64,000 bases of DNA, taken from contig CM027378.1 in assembly GCA_015680905.1 (NCBI GenBank), positions 79,575,501-79,639,500 of the forward strand, in the 5' to 3' direction. Numbering within the stretch: position 1 is the first letter of the stretch; every line of letters begins with the position of its first letter. Made by a program: the position numbers and the translations under genes. Below the pieces are notes generated by a model. The model had not been told where the DNA came from. It made no database searches and saw only the letters and a program-made list of their open reading frames with translations. Positions 35,283 through 47,890 of this stretch are shown here, piece by piece. The stretch is from Coptis chinensis. Lineage: Eukaryota > Streptophyta > Magnoliopsida > Ranunculales > Ranunculaceae.

Positions 35283-37251
35283 ATGGGGACGATGTTGAGA
35301 AGAAGAGTAGCCGCTGGTGTTTTCCCAGCGAAGGTAACTACTACTACTACCCAACATGATTCTATTATTTGTTTAGAGAGAATGGTGAGAGAAAGGTGTG
35401 AATCTGGTAACTTCTGCTTTGACGAGGCATTGGGTCTGTTCAATCATGTGATTCAGACGAGACCCAGTTTGCCTTCCATTTACGCATTCACCCAACTGTT
35501 AGGAGCCCTTGTAAAGACGAAACACTATTCTACTGTACTGTCTTTGATAAGCAAGATGGATTTAGTTGGTATCCAACCCAATATTGCTGTCATTTCTATA
35601 TCGATTAACTGTTATTGCCGCTTGGGTCGGGTGGAGTTCGGTTTCGCTGTTTTCGGTAACATTCTCAAACATGGGTTGGAACCAAATGTTATTACTCTCA
35701 CCACTCTTCTTAAAGGACTCTCTTTGCAGGGCAAAGTAGTAGAAGCTGTCGAGTTACTTGACAAGATTGTGGACAATGGGTATTCGGTAAATCATGTCTC
35801 TTACTTAATTGTGATAAACGGGCTTTGCAAAGCTAGGAATGTTGATGCTTCACTTAGGCTGTTAGGGGCAATGGAAAAGCATAAAGTTAGGCCTGATGTA
35901 GAGATGTACAATATGATTATTAATGGCCTTTGCAAGGAAAACCGGGTGAATGACGCTCTCTGTCTGTTTCAAGAAATGTCTGGCAAAGGAATTGCAGCAG
36001 ATGTGTTTACATACACTTCTTTAATTCATGGCCTGTGCAACATTGGTAAATGGAAGGAGGTCAAGATTTGGTTTGAACAAATGTTAAAAACTGGCGTCTC
36101 ACCAGATGTAGTTGCCTTCACCATTCTCATCGGAGCTCTTTGCAAAGAGGGTAGGACTGGTGAAGCAATCAATTTACTAGACTTAATTCTTCAAAGTGGT
36201 GGAATGCCTGATGTCATCACATATAACTCATTGATTCATGGCCTTTGCATTTCAAAGCAATGGAGAAAAGCTACTGACTTGTTCAATGATATGACCAGTC
36301 GAGCAATCTCACCAGATGTGCAAACATATACTGTTCTGATCGATTCTTATTGCAAAGAGGGGATGCTTAAAGATGCTCATGAACTCTTAGAGTTGATGAG
36401 ACAAAAAGAGGTGACACCTGACACAATCACTTACAATGCATTGATAGATGGATATTGTTTGCAAGGTAAAATGAAAGAGGCAGTACAGGTTTTTTATTCA
36501 ATGGTGAAACAGGTATGGAACCTAATGTTGCAAGTTATACCACTTTGATTAATGGTTACTGCAAACTTAAGAGATTAGATGAGGCCATGCAACTTTTTAA
36601 AGATATGACTTGCAAGGGTTTAAAACCTAACAAGTTTACATGTAACTCTGTTATTGCTGGGTTATGCAAGGTTGGCAGAGTTGTCGCTGCACACAAAATT
36701 ATTGGTGATATGCAAGCTCATGGGCAAAGTTCGAATGTTATCACATAGAATGTGTTAATAGATGGGTTGTGTGCTAATGGTTGTTTGTCGCAAGCTATGA
36801 AAATTTTCCATATGATGGAAAAGAATGGATTAAAAGCCGATGTTGTGATTTACAGCACTGTCATAAAAAAATTGTGCACAGCAGAGAAACTAGATGAAGC
36901 AAGGAGCTCTTCTGTAGCTTTTCTTCCAAAAATGCAGCCTAACACTATAACCTATACCACATTGATCAATGGTTTTGGCAAGAAAGGGAGGCCAAGTGAG
37001 GCTTTTAATTTCTTCGTCAAGATGGATGAAAAGGGTATTGCTCCAAATGATCTCACATTCAATGTCATGATTCAAGGGTGGGAGAATGATATTCCTAAGG
37101 CAGTGAAATTTCTTTAAAAAATGGATGAGAGGGGTGTTTTTCGGTGATTGCTGAAACTATGGCCTTGTTGGTGGGTTTGCTTGTGGTTGTGAAAGGTGAG
37201 CCAAATTATGAATATTTGGAGGAGCTTCGTGAGTTCTTGCTTCAAGAATAA
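35283..37251 (+). pseudogene. P-class pentatricopeptide repeat protein (RFL-like), broken
   Basis: About 16 tandem 35-residue PPR motifs are readable (for example PDVITYNSLIHGLCISKQW). Intact members of this class bind organelle RNA, and the RFL clade includes fertility restorers. The ATG at 35283 opens an Arg/Ala/Val-rich N-terminus (MGTMLRRRVAAGVFPAK) that could be a mitochondrial presequence. Breaks: a 1-base loss near 36510 in an A run (AAACAGGT where the repeat needs AAAACAGGT); TAG at 36746 where Tyr is expected (VIT-stop-NVLIDGL); TAA near 37115 where Gln or Lys is expected; and a frame change near 37135. The last motif and tail (YEYLEELREFLLQE) end at 37251. The truncated 421-codon frame could still yield about 11 repeats. 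No introns seen. Confidence 0.85.
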
Positions 37252-39034
37252 GGCCAAGGTAAAGTACTTTGATAGAGATTTTGTTTTGGGTGTTTGATAT
37301 TTACAAGTAGTTTAATGGATTATGTAACTAGTTTAATGCCTTGAAGTATATTTGGCTTTTGGTAAAAATTTCCTTCATGTTATGATCTCATAGAGATTCT
37401 TTAGCTTGAAATTGACTGGAACTAGGTCTTTTTACTCACCGTCCTTTTATGCAACTATATCTTTTTTGACTCCTTGCTGAACTTGTATCTATATCAAGAG
37501 CCATGGACATTGATATATGGTGTAAGTATTATACATTATGTTTTACTTATTCCATTGTTACTATGACTTAAATGTAATTTTTTTTTGCTTCGATATTATG
37601 TCAAATTGGCTGCAATTAGCTACTTGTCGCTTACAGGGGATCGGATAATTATTTGTAAAGCAGAATGTGAGAGTTCATGTCTTGTATCCTTCACATCATT
37701 AATCGTTAAGATTATAGAAATTAGTTAAAAACTTCTTTATACCCTTTTTTGTCTATGAAAATCAAAACTGAATTGGTTGGAAGTTCATAGCTACTGTCAA
37801 ACACATGGACACCCCAGACACTTCTAGGACGAGGTCAAGCGTTGTCAAGACACTTCTTTGACAATAGTTTTAATATAAACTGAAATATGCATTTATTGTC
37901 CAAAATTAACAATTTTGAGCTTGAATCCTACTAAACGGGTGTTTCGGTGAAATTGGGCTTTACTTGATATTTCATGTTGTTGCATGTTTAAATCTAAAAC
38001 CCCAAAAACCATAAACTATTAGTGTTGGGCAGGATTAGTGTTTTGCTTCGACTCAAAACCCCTTGGCCAAATTGGGGCTTTGGTTTGTATTTCCTCCCTT
38101 TTTATGTATGTTTCTGTTCTTAATTGTTTTTTCAAAAGAATAACTTTACAATGTTGACCTCGGATCTTAGACACTTTGATGCTTTCAAGCATAAACCATT
38201 TTGAATAGATTAACAACGTTAACCCTACTAAGCAAAATTGATGTTAAGGGTTGTTGTTTGGTCGATTTATTATCTTGTACTGTAAAATGAAATATTTTGG
38301 ATCTTCTTCTTTTTCAGGTTCAAACTCATGCGCTTTGCAGTGTACTAGTTAAAACCTTGTTGTCCACATTACGTAAGAGTGGTTCTTTTCCGTCTCTCTG
38401 GACAACGAAAACAACCTGAAGCCCACTACAATGTCATCAAGTTTAGAAACAAATCCTCCACAGAACCAAGAAAGCCGAAAAGATCAACTCCACAAGTTTT
38501 AAATCAATCGAACACCTCAAGTGGTGAAGTTGAAACAAACCCTTCATTGAATGAATCTCCTTGAGCAATGATGAAAAAGTTGGAGAAGAGCAAGGAGGAG
38601 GAGAATGCGGTATTCGTTGTTTTGGTAACTTTTACGTGAAGTGTTTTACGTGAAGTGTTCTTTTTTGTTCAGCTTCTTAGCCCCAGCTTTGTAAGAACGA
38701 AATTTTGTTTTGTAGTAGTGATGAAGGATATGTTATTTAGATGTTCAGTGGCTTAGGAATGCAGTGCTCCAACTTGATTTGGGTCTTGAAGTACACCACT
38801 TGAACATGTTTCTTACTATGTATTAGAGTTTGAAGATGAAACAATTCCGTTTCTCAGGGCGGCTGCTAGGTGAAATATATTACTACCAAGTGCAGAATTT
38901 TGAAGGATGCATATGAAACTATGAAAGCTTGTGTTACTACGTGTCCAAATTACCACAGCAGGGGATTGAATGGTTTTCTATTCATCCAAACCAAACCTAG
39001 AAGAGCCCCAGGGAAAATTAGATGAAGTGGTTAT
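37252..39034. other. No gene recognised
   Basis: 3' flank of the PPR pseudogene. A short Ser/Pro-rich frame at 38379-38564 has no recognisable relatives and is probably chance. A small tandem repeat (TTTTACGTGAAGTG twice) lies at 38630-38660. Confidence 0.4.
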
Positions 39035-39260
39035 CGGACAAAATTAGATAGTGGGCCTCAATTAAAATATATATATATGTTGGACCCAAAGTTGAACAGA
39101 TGGTTGGCCCTCAATCCTAAAAATGTGCTGGGCCTCAACTCCTTTATTTGGCGGCAAGGCAAAACCAGAATTATAAAAGGAAGAAAATCCAAATTTGATC
39201 TCCCTCGAATTACATTTCCGCATAATAATTGCAGAGGTAGAATCGCTACTTTTCCCGTTT
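39035..39260 (+). promoter_or_regulatory. Promoter and leader-like segment, paralogous to 9560-9740
   Basis: Contains a TATA box (TTATAAAAGG, about 39171-39180), a leader with CTCGAATTACATTTC, and a possible splice donor at TTGCAGAG/GTAGAATCGC. Block order matches 9560-9740. Here it precedes an LRR-like fragment, so it may be the 5' end of that host gene. Confidence 0.4.
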
Positions 39261-39560
39261 GGATTTGATGGTTTTAACTCCCTCACATATTTAGAGCTGT
39301 GGTGTGTGGATAGTCTCTTCGATCTTCCACAACTTGAGAACTTAGTTTTAAACTTGACGGGATCTTTAAGTGTAAGTCTATGAAGGAACTTCACCTCATT
39401 CTAAACATTAACTTCTTGTCTCCTTACTATATTAAATGTGATCTTCTTGCTTCTTGCTGCAGGTTCCATTTGAATCCATGCCACATGCAGTTTACTCGTA
39501 TCAAGTAGTTGGAGTTGCATGTCTTTCCATTAGAAGTGCAAGATCTCTCGTGGATCACCC
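39261..39560 (+). pseudogene. Host-gene remnant, left part (possible F-box/LRR type)
   Basis: A short stretch reads FNSLTYLELWCVDSLF and LPQLENLVLNLTGSL, resembling leucine-rich repeats of plant F-box/LRR proteins. After CTTGCTGCAG an open stretch starts VPFESMPHAVYSYQVV and stops at the copia insertion at 39560. Beyond the element (44006 onward) the same frame stays open for another 20-30 codons. Family assignment is weak. Confidence 0.3.
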
Positions 39561-39756
39561 AGATATAAAAGAAGAAAATTATTATTATATTCATTAATTG
39601 ATCATTATACAATCATTACCTATTTATACTAATGTCTGTTACTGAACATGATTTGCACATGATTGGTTACAACAGAAAAACTGAAGTTAGTTATTCTTCT
39701 GCTGAGTCATCATTGTTGACGTATCTTTGACTTTTGAATCTTCTTATATCTTATTT
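39561..39756 (-). repeat. 3' LTR of the copia element
   Basis: Matches 43798-44000 except for a deletion of about 7 bases near its outer end and scattered substitutions. The termini judged from the target duplication are AAATAAG...TATCT, not the usual TG...CA. Confidence 0.85.
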
Positions 39757-42700
39757 CCCCCTGAAAGCTTGGATATCAAGTATTGAAACCGCTGTGAAGA
39801 CAGACCTTTAGTAAACAAATCTGCAATTTGATCCTTGGTGCATAAGTACTGAAGTTCAACTATTTTGTTGACAACTAGCTCTCTGACATAATGATAATCG
39901 ATTTCAACATGTTTGGTACGAGCATGAAAAACAGGATTCTTGGCCAAGGAAATAGCACTGAGATTATCACAATGAATGAGAGGTACTTTCAACAGAGGTA
40001 TATGCATATCTCGAAAGAGTACACAAATCCAATAAACTTCAGCAGCAGTATGTGCCAAAGACCTATACTCAGCCTCCGTAGAAGATCTGGCAACTGTGTG
40101 TTGTTTCTTTGCTATCCAGGAGATCAAATTATTGCCTAAAAATACACAAAATCCAGTTATGGATCTTCTATCCATAGGACAACCAGCCTAGTCAGCATCT
40201 GTAAAAGCTTGAATATGTAGATCTCCTTTCTTGAACCAGATGCCATAATCAATTGTACCTTTTAAGTATCTTAATATTCTCTTGACTTCTGATAAATGTG
40301 TAGTCCTTGGAGAATGCATGAATTGGCAGACCATGTTAACCGCAAAGGAAATATCTGGTCTAGTCCATGTAAGGTATTGTATAGCTCCTACTAGTGATCT
40401 GTAAGAAGTAGGATCAGCTAGAAGTTCACCTGTATGATTATCTAATCTGCAAGTGGTTGAGATTGGAGTTGGAGAAGGCTTGACATTGACCATATTTGAC
40501 TTTTGTAGAAGATCATAGATATACTTTGTTTGAGAGAGAAAAATTCCAGTTGAGTTAGTTCCTTTGTACTTCTAATCCCAGAAAGTAATGAATTGAACCC
40601 AAGTCTTTCATTGCAAAACATGAATTGAGTTGACTGATTGTGTGATGAATCTTCTAAATAGAACTTCTTGTAATCAAGATATCATCCACATATACAAGGA
40701 TATGTGTGATGACGGAGTCTTCCTTGTGAATGAATAATGAATGATCTGCCTCAGAAGTATGAAAACCAATGCCTAATAAGGCTTGAAACATTTCCTCATA
40801 CTAGGCACGGGGAGCTTGTTTAAGACCATATAAGGACTTGAGAAATTTACAAACATAAGTAGGTTTCATAGGATCAACAAATCCTCTTAGCTGATTCATA
40901 TATACATCTTCCTTCAAGTTACCATGCAAGAAAGCATTAGACACATGTAATTGTCGAATATCCCAGTTGAAATGAACTGCAAGAGAAATAAGGAGTCTGA
41001 TAGTTGTTGGTTTTGCCACTGGACATAAAGTTTCATCAAAATCTATACCACTCTTTTGATGATAGCCTTTAGCAACTAGTTGAGCTTTATATTTGTCAAT
41101 GGAGCCATCTGACTTCTGTTTTAATCTAAAAACCCATTTGTTGTCCAGAACATTCTGAGATGAAGATGGAGGTACTAAAATCCATGTTCATGTCTTAAGT
41201 AGTGCATTGAATTCAAATACCATGACAGCTCGCCAGTCTGGATCTTTAACAGCTTGTGTAAAGCAAGTTGGAGTGGGAGGTAGTTGAGATATAGAAGCAA
41301 GAAGAGCATGTGGTAAAGGGTGTCTAGTGACATTAAAGCTTTTGGGTTTGAAAATGCCATTTTTAGACCTTGTTTGCATTGAATGGTGTTTGGAAGAAAT
41401 TTCAAAAGTAATGGAATGCTTTTCTGAAGACGTTGGGGGTAACGTGAGAGAAGGAATTGAAGATACAATATGCATTTCTGAAGATGTTGGGGGTAAAGGG
41501 AGAGCAGACTCAGAATTAGATGGATAAGACTTTTGAAAATGTGAAATGAATTGAGAAATGGACAGGGTAGTATTAGAGTCTGAATGTTCTTTGAAAGGAA
41601 AGTATTCCTCATTGAAAATAACATGTCGTGAGATGTAAACTCTGCCTGTGGTTACATCAAGACATCGATATCCTTTGTGATTGAGAGAGTAGCCAAGAAA
41701 AACACATGCCTTGGATCGTAACTCAAGCTTGTTTGAAACATATGGTCTTAACCAAGGAAAGCATTGACAACCATAAGTTTTTAACATAGAGTAATCTGGA
41801 GTTTGTTTATAAAGTTTTTCCCAAGGTGAAATATGATTCAAAGAAGGAGATGGTAGTCTGTTAATGAGATAAACTGATGTTGAAAAAATATCTACCGAAT
41901 AGTTTGAAGGAATGCATGATTGAACTATAAGAGTCCGAGACATGTCAAGTATATGTCTATGTTTACGTTCCACAACACCATTCTGTTCAGGTGTATGTGG
42001 ACATGTAAACTGATGTTTGATACCTGAAGTATATAAGAAATCTTCAAAACTATTACTAGTGAACTCACCACCATTATCAGACAGAACACATTTTATTTTC
42101 AAATGAAGAAAATTCTCAATAAAGGACTTGAAATTATGAAAGACTGTATCAAAATCAAATTTGAATACAAGAGGAAAGAACCAAGTGTATCTAGTATAAT
42201 CATCTACTAGAGTAGCAAAAAACTTGAATCCTTTAAAAGAAGCAATGGGAGAAGGACCCCAAAGATCCACATGTATAATTGCAATGGTGCGGTAGTTTTA
42301 CATGTAGAATTATTAAAAGGAAGCTTTGTACTTTTGCTTAAAGCACAAGCATTACAGAAAGGAAGCTTTGATGATGATTGTACTTGAATACTTTTTGCTT
42401 GAATAAGCTTGTGAAGGATTGGAGTGGCTGGATGACCAAGTCTCATATGCCAAGTAGCTGATGAAGCCTTATTGGTAAAGAATGCATGATGTTGTGCTGA
42501 CTTAGATTTGAAATGAATGGGATAGAGACCATTTTCAGTTGGCCCTTGGAAAAGCATCTTCCCCGATGCAATGTCCTTGACAAAGAAAGAAGTAGGAGTG
42601 AAAATGAGTACACAGTGATTATCATTTACAAACTTGTGAACACTTAAGAGATTATGTGTAATTTTGGGAACATGCAGTATATCATTCATTTTAAATTGAT

Positions 42701-43770
42701 GTGAAGAATGATAAGTGCGGAATAAAGAAGAACCTGAATTTTGTATAGGTAGTCCTTGACCATTTCCCACCATGACCTTATCTTTTCCTTTGTAATCAGT
42801 ATGAAGAGAAAGATTGGCCAAATCTGGTGTAATATGATTTGAATCCCCTGTGTCTGCATACCAGTAGGAATCATCAGGTGTATAAGAATCATGTTGTATA
42901 GGTTCATTTTGTAAATCTGAGCTGATCTGATTATTGTTGTCACTAAAACTTGCCAACATAGCTAATTTGGCAGGTGGTATCCGTCCAACATAGCTATGAT
43001 TCATGTGATTGTGACAATCAATGGCCACATGACCAAATTTGTTATAGATTTGACATTGAGGTCGTGTGCCATTTGAGTTAGAACCATTTGAGCTGGAGGC
43101 GTTGTTGGAACCAGAATTCTACTGATATCCATTGGCATAAGAATTTCCTCTTCCACTACCATTGTTGCCTCTACCATTTCCTCTGTAATAGCCTTTGCCA
43201 TTTCCTCTCTGATATCCTCTGCCAGAACCTCTGTTGTTCCCAGAAGAACCTCTATTTGAGTTATTATAATAACTCATTGCTGTAAATGCTTGATGTATGT
43301 GCTCAGAGTTCAAAGTACCCTTGCTGTCTTCAATTGTCAATTCTTCAATGAGAATAAGACCATGTAATTCGTCCAACATGACTGGATCATTGTTTGACCT
43401 TGTACGAATTGAAGTTGCAAAGGGTTTGTATTCATCAGGCAATCCACTTAAAGTCTTAAAGATTATATCACCCTCACTCATAGGTTCACCAGCAGCAGCA
43501 AGATTATCGGTTATCATTTTAATCTGTTGAAGATACTCAGGCATAGAAGACGCTCCTTTCTTAAGACTTTGTAATCGAGTCTTAAGTTGGCTGGTGTGTG
43601 CTCTAGAGATTATAGACAACCTCTTTTCTAAAGTAAACCACAGTTGTCTTGATGTAGGAATCCCAACAACATAAGGTAATAGATCCTCAGACAGAGTAGC
43701 ATTAATCTAGATTAATAACATTTGATCACGTTTCATCCATGATACATAAGCAGGATTAACAGATCAACAC
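39744..43770 (-). pseudogene. copia gag-pol polyprotein, broken
   Basis: Gag is readable from about 43770 (PEYLQQIKMITDNLAAAGEP, Gly/Arg/Asn-rich tail). Its zinc knuckle reads CQIYNKFGHVAIDCHN, with Tyr for the second Cys. Protease WYADTGDSNHIT; integrase WHMRLGHP, CNACALSKSTKLPF, LVDDYTRYTWF, LSDNGGEFTS and HTPEQNGVVERKHRHI; RT SLYGLKQAPRA and YVDDILIT; RNase H ARSSTEAEYRSLAHT and FHARTKHVEIDYHYVRE. A frameshift near 42265 splits integrase. Stops at 40801 (after QAPRA) and 40188 (in the AD-stop-AGCP motif) replace expected Trp codons, as does one near 43707. Confidence 0.9.
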
Positions 43771-43797
43771 CGTTTGGTGATTTTGGCTCTGATACCA

Positions 43798-44000
43798 AGA
43801 TAAAACTACAAAAAGAAGAAAATTATTATTATATTAATTGATTGATCATTATACAATCATTACCTATTTATACTAATATTTGTTACAGAACGTGATTTGC
43901 ACATGATTGGTTACTACAGAAAAACTGAAGTTAGTTATTCTTCTGCTCAGTCATCATTGTTGACGTATCTTTGACTTTTGAATCTTCTGATATCTTATTT
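43798..44000 (-). repeat. 5' LTR of the copia element
   Basis: Ends directly against the primer-binding site at 43797 and begins at the CACCC duplication at 44001. Confidence 0.88.
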
Positions 44001-44005
44001 CACCC

Positions 44006-44815
44006 GTCTTCTGAAGATCTTTCCTTGTTTGCAAAAGTTCCAGCTATGTGTGTGAGTATTCTCAGCACTAATTTATTCGTGCTCTATCTCGATGTTACCC
44101 AATCCTGAAAAGGATCAGTTCAATTATGCAATGATCTATAGAGTTTTCTTTGTGAGAGACTTGATTGTGATTTGTGAAACTTTTGCTATCTCTGTCATAC
44201 TTTCTACAAAGGAGCTACAACTTCAAACTTTCAAAGCAAAGCACCTAGATACTAATTAAAAGTTTCTGTGGACTGGGAGGACACAAACAAGATTTAAAAC
44301 ATCCCATTTTTAGCTTTCTAAGACAAACCTCGTCTTTCAAGGAGTTACGAAGCTATGAACGAGCCAGTTAATACTTAATAGTCTCATATCATCCTGTCAT
44401 TGCCGCCATCAGTAATTTTCTTATTTGTTTTTGTTTATTTATCACACTGTTATCCCTATATGCTTCAGTTTATTTGATTTCAACCTTGGTGCATATTGGT
44501 TGCAGCTAGTGCACCTCGGTTCTGATGACCAAAAAGAAGAAGACAGAAGGACTCCGAGTTCTCCTCAAAATGATTGAGCTGTTTCCATCTACGATAAAGC
44601 CTAATGAGATTGGAGCTTCTGCGTGATTTGGTCAGAGGGAGTGTTGCACTTGACTCGAAGTCCATTGCAGTTATTAGGGACCGTCGTGGACATGTTAGAA
44701 ACAATTCAGCGCCTTCAAACTGCATGTGCTCAACACGAAAACAAAGCTAAGGGTCTTCGAGCTACTCCAAGGAGGACAACACCAACTCGAACATTTAGTA
44801 TATTCTAGTCTACAG
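44006..44815 (+). pseudogene. Host-gene remnant, right part
   Basis: Directly after the CACCC duplication the frame interrupted at 39560 resumes (SSEDLSLFAKVPAMC). Further on, 44470-44815 holds exon-like open stretches in changing frames: a QLVHLGSDDQKEEDRRTPSS block after TTGCAG at 44500, and a RDLVRGSVALDSKSIAVIRD block near 44610-44670. I cannot name the family; the changing frames suggest decay. Confidence 0.3.
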
Positions 44816-45097
44816 AGTTATCGTGACTAACTATTGATTCACATATGTGGTTTTATGTTACTAGCACTTGGCACGAAGCAATTTTGCTATGCTTGTGCAA
44901 GTAAGGGAGGGCAAATGGGCAAAGGTGTCGATCAGTGGTGGAGCTGAAGGCCTGACTTTCCCACAAGAGTGGACCATCAAAGCCTTTCTTACTACAGATT
45001 TGTAGGATTATCTCTCTTCTTGTAATGTTGCTCAACTGCCTTTGGCATTGGCAGCAGACTTTTTTCTTCTTTTTCTTCCCCATTTTTGCAACACTCA

Positions 45098-45778
45098 GGG
45101 GTTGTTTGTTTTTTTTGAATTCAGCATTCAGAGCCTCTTAAACTTAAGTTTTAAGCATTCAGAGGCTCAAAACTTGTTTGTTTTTTTTAAGTAGTTTAAG
45201 TATTAAGTGGTACTTTTAGCATTCAGCACCAAAATTTCTTTTGAATACTGAATTCTAATACTTGAAACAAAAAAGTCCCTTCTTGCCCTTTCTCAAGAAC
45301 CCAATCTTAAGAACCCATCTACTTTCCTACCTTGACTTTTATAGTTTCAAAATAGGTTCTTCAAAATTTGATGTTGGCGTCACGGGTTTTTTCATTTTTT
45401 TTGAGTGAATGATATCCACTTTGTTAAAAATAGAATTACATATATATATTCTGAAAATAAACAAAATATGAAAATAAACCGTTAAAATATATTTGTGAAA
45501 GCATATTTTAAATAAATTTATTTATCATTTATTTTTTTCGATAATCCATATCTTCTCCTCAAATATAATATATATTTTGTTTAACAAGAAATCAAGTTAG
45601 TGTTTAAAATAGATAGCATGAGTAAAATTGTCCGAATGATTTATATTCAGCCTTCAGAGCCAGGTTATTCTAACAGAAAACAAACATGTTTTTTAGAATT
45701 CAGCAATCAGCATTCAGAGGATGAGCCATTCAGCATTCAACATTCAACATTCATAGGCTCAGAAAAACAAACGACCCC
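45098..45778. mobile_element. PIF/Harbinger-like MITE, 681 bp
   Basis: Terminal inverted repeats GGGGTTGTTTGTTTTT and AAAAACAAACGACCCC are flanked by a 3-bp duplication TCA (45095-45097 and 45779-45781). Subterminal regions carry several copies of CAGCATTCAG/CATTCAGAGG in both orientations. No transposase. The superfamily is inferred from the 3-bp duplication and G-rich ends. Confidence 0.65.
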
Positions 45779-46228
45779 TCAGTCATGAGTTTGCCTTTGT
45801 TTCGGTCTTTACTGCGAATATAATGAAAATAGCAGCACTATGGATTTGCAGTACCGAGAGTAACACTCGGTGTACCAATAGAACGTACGAAATGATGTGG
45901 GCACTACTTTTAAAAAGAATCTCAACGAACAAGTGTCTTTCTTTTCTAAATACAAGCAGCCACATCATTTAGTACCGATCTCTTGGTAGTTGGTACAATT
46001 GCTTCATACTGATACTAATTATTCAACACTACTTGATTCGAACATTTTTAAGTAAAAGAAGTTTTTAATCAATAGTTTAAACTTAAAAGACTACCTCACA
46101 TCACTAATAAGTAGATCCAGAAAAAAAAATATTTGAAATCAATAACAAAAAGGAAAAGGCCCCGATGACCCCTTTTTGCTGTGGTTTTAACACTATTCAG
46201 AAACCCAAAATTCAACCTAGATAGATTT

Positions 46229-47775
46229 TCACTTCTTCTTTCCAGCCTTAGCAGCATCTCCAGCTTTGGTCTGCAAGACAGGGCAATTGTGACAAAATTC
46301 AATACCACTTAGGAAAAAGATACTAAACCCCTGAATTGAATAGAGACTTCTCACCTTCTTTACACCACGAATCTTCTTGGCTCTATTCTTCCTTTCCTTC
46401 AGCTGTTTCCTTGATTTCTCCACTTTGGTATCTAGCCCATTCTGCAATTAAACAAGAACTTTTCACATAAGTCAATCCCTATCAATTAAATTAGTTACAT
46501 GAGTGCGATTTATTGGCAGATGTATACCCTGAGTTGACATACAGATATATATCCAATATTACGTTGAGAAGTATATAACTTGGTGCCTACTGTTTTCTAA
46601 GTACGGGTCGCCAACTTGTTCTCTTCTGTAAAGACAGTCTTTCATTTCTCTCATGAGTTTATTATGAAAAATATTAATCACTGATAGAGTTGTTAGTTGT
46701 TAATAGTGAAAGTAGGACCCAGATCCAACAGTCTAAAACCTTACGAAATCCGCTAAAGTGGTTAATCACTCCCAAAAAGTTCATGGGCATAACAAATCTA
46801 CAGACATGCCACAAGCACTGAAGGTTGTCTTTTTCACTCCTGGATGCATTATTCCAGGGTCCTTTCAAACACTAATACAAAGACTACTTGTGCTTAAGGG
46901 TAAAGACAGGTACAATGACACCAGATGACAAGAGAAAACATTCCCACTTCAATTGGCAAGAGAAATGGAACTTTTTTGTTGGCAAAGGGAATACACAGGC
47001 ACCAAAGGCTTATACTTTCGAGTAACAAGGCTAACATGACCGTTTAACATTGCAGTTAATCAAAGGAATGCCTATGCTAATCCCTCATTCAAGTGCTATG
47101 TTTCAGTAATTTAATTTTTAGAATTCTCTTAAGATATCATAAGTACTATGAATCCAGTTGTTTTGTTGGAGAGGGTGGCCGCTCTAGTTAAACACTAGTC
47201 AGCATAAGATCAAATGGATACCAAGCTACATAGTTAAAATGACTATTTAAAACACAATTATAACATGTAAATATTTCCTAACAATTCTAAGAATTATAAA
47301 CAAACAATAATACACAGAGGGGCAATTAAAATTTACCCTGATGAGCCTGTACTTTGGTTCAAACTTCTTAGCATTCTCAATTGAGTCATAAATCAGTCCA
47401 AACCCAGTAGATTTCCCACCACCAAAATGTGTCCTAAACTTAAACACAAATATCGAATTCGGGTCTTTCACTTCATATATCTTAGACAACTTCTCTTTCA
47501 ACTCAGCCTACAAAACAATACATTATTTAAACAAAAGCGAAACACGAAAAATAAGCAACAGCATAAAAAAGACTTAATTAATACCTTGGAGACATTAGCT
47601 CTTCCTGGATGCAAAACATCAATAACCTGTTTTATTAAATAAATAAACCATTAGCTATTTAAAACATTTTTTTTAAATAAAATAAAAAATGAAGACTTAC
47701 AAATTGCTTTCTGGAGAGAAGTCTGTTGGTCATGAACTTCCTTGTTCGGATTGTTACAGCTTTACCGTCCGACAT
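46229..47775 (-). CDS. RPS24: 40S ribosomal protein S24 (eS24)
   Basis: Cytosolic small-subunit ribosomal protein. Five exons with GT-AG junctions and matching phase: 47701-47775, 47585-47626, 47337-47507, 46355-46441 and 46229-46270, giving 138 residues, the usual plant length. It starts [20 protein letters not shown], continues with the conserved [20 protein letters not shown] and [15 protein letters not shown] blocks, and ends in the basic [13 protein letters not shown] tail. The frame is intact and no residue looks out of place. The introns show nothing I could support as a snoRNA. This is the only complete, undamaged ordinary gene in the window. Confidence 0.97.
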
Positions 47776-47890
47776 ATTTTTTGGCTTGTGACTTGTAAGC
47801 GTTTTTTGTGTTGATTTGCGGAAAGAGGGAGAGAAAATGAAGGGGGCTTTTTAGGGTTTAAGAATCAAGTGGGGTTTATATAGTGGACAA
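47776..47890 (-). promoter_or_regulatory. RPS24 leader and core promoter
   Basis: On the minus strand a TATA box (TATATAAAC, about 47875-47883) is followed some 15 bases downstream by a telo-box (TAAACCCTAA, 47851-47860), a pair typical of plant ribosomal-protein genes. A CT-rich leader then runs to the ATG at 47775. Confidence 0.7.

Larger units (their letters stand above)
39561..44000 (-). mobile_element. Ty1/copia LTR retrotransposon, 4.4 kb, decayed
   Basis: LTRs at 43798-44000 (5' LTR, 203 bp) and 39561-39756 (3' LTR, 196 bp) are flanked by a perfect 5-bp duplication CACCC (39556-39560 and 44001-44005). Directly inside the 5' LTR lies a Met-tRNA primer site (TGGTATCAGAGCCAA on the minus strand, 43783-43797), and a polypurine tract (CTTTCAGGGGG) precedes the 3' LTR. 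Order gag, protease, integrase, RT, RNase H is that of copia. Several stops and one frameshift make it inactive. The LTRs differ by a small deletion and scattered substitutions. Confidence 0.93.

Noticed and set aside
46442-47336. snoRNA in the long RPS24 intron
   Set aside because: Ribosomal-protein introns can host snoRNAs, but no convincing paired C and D boxes could be read here.
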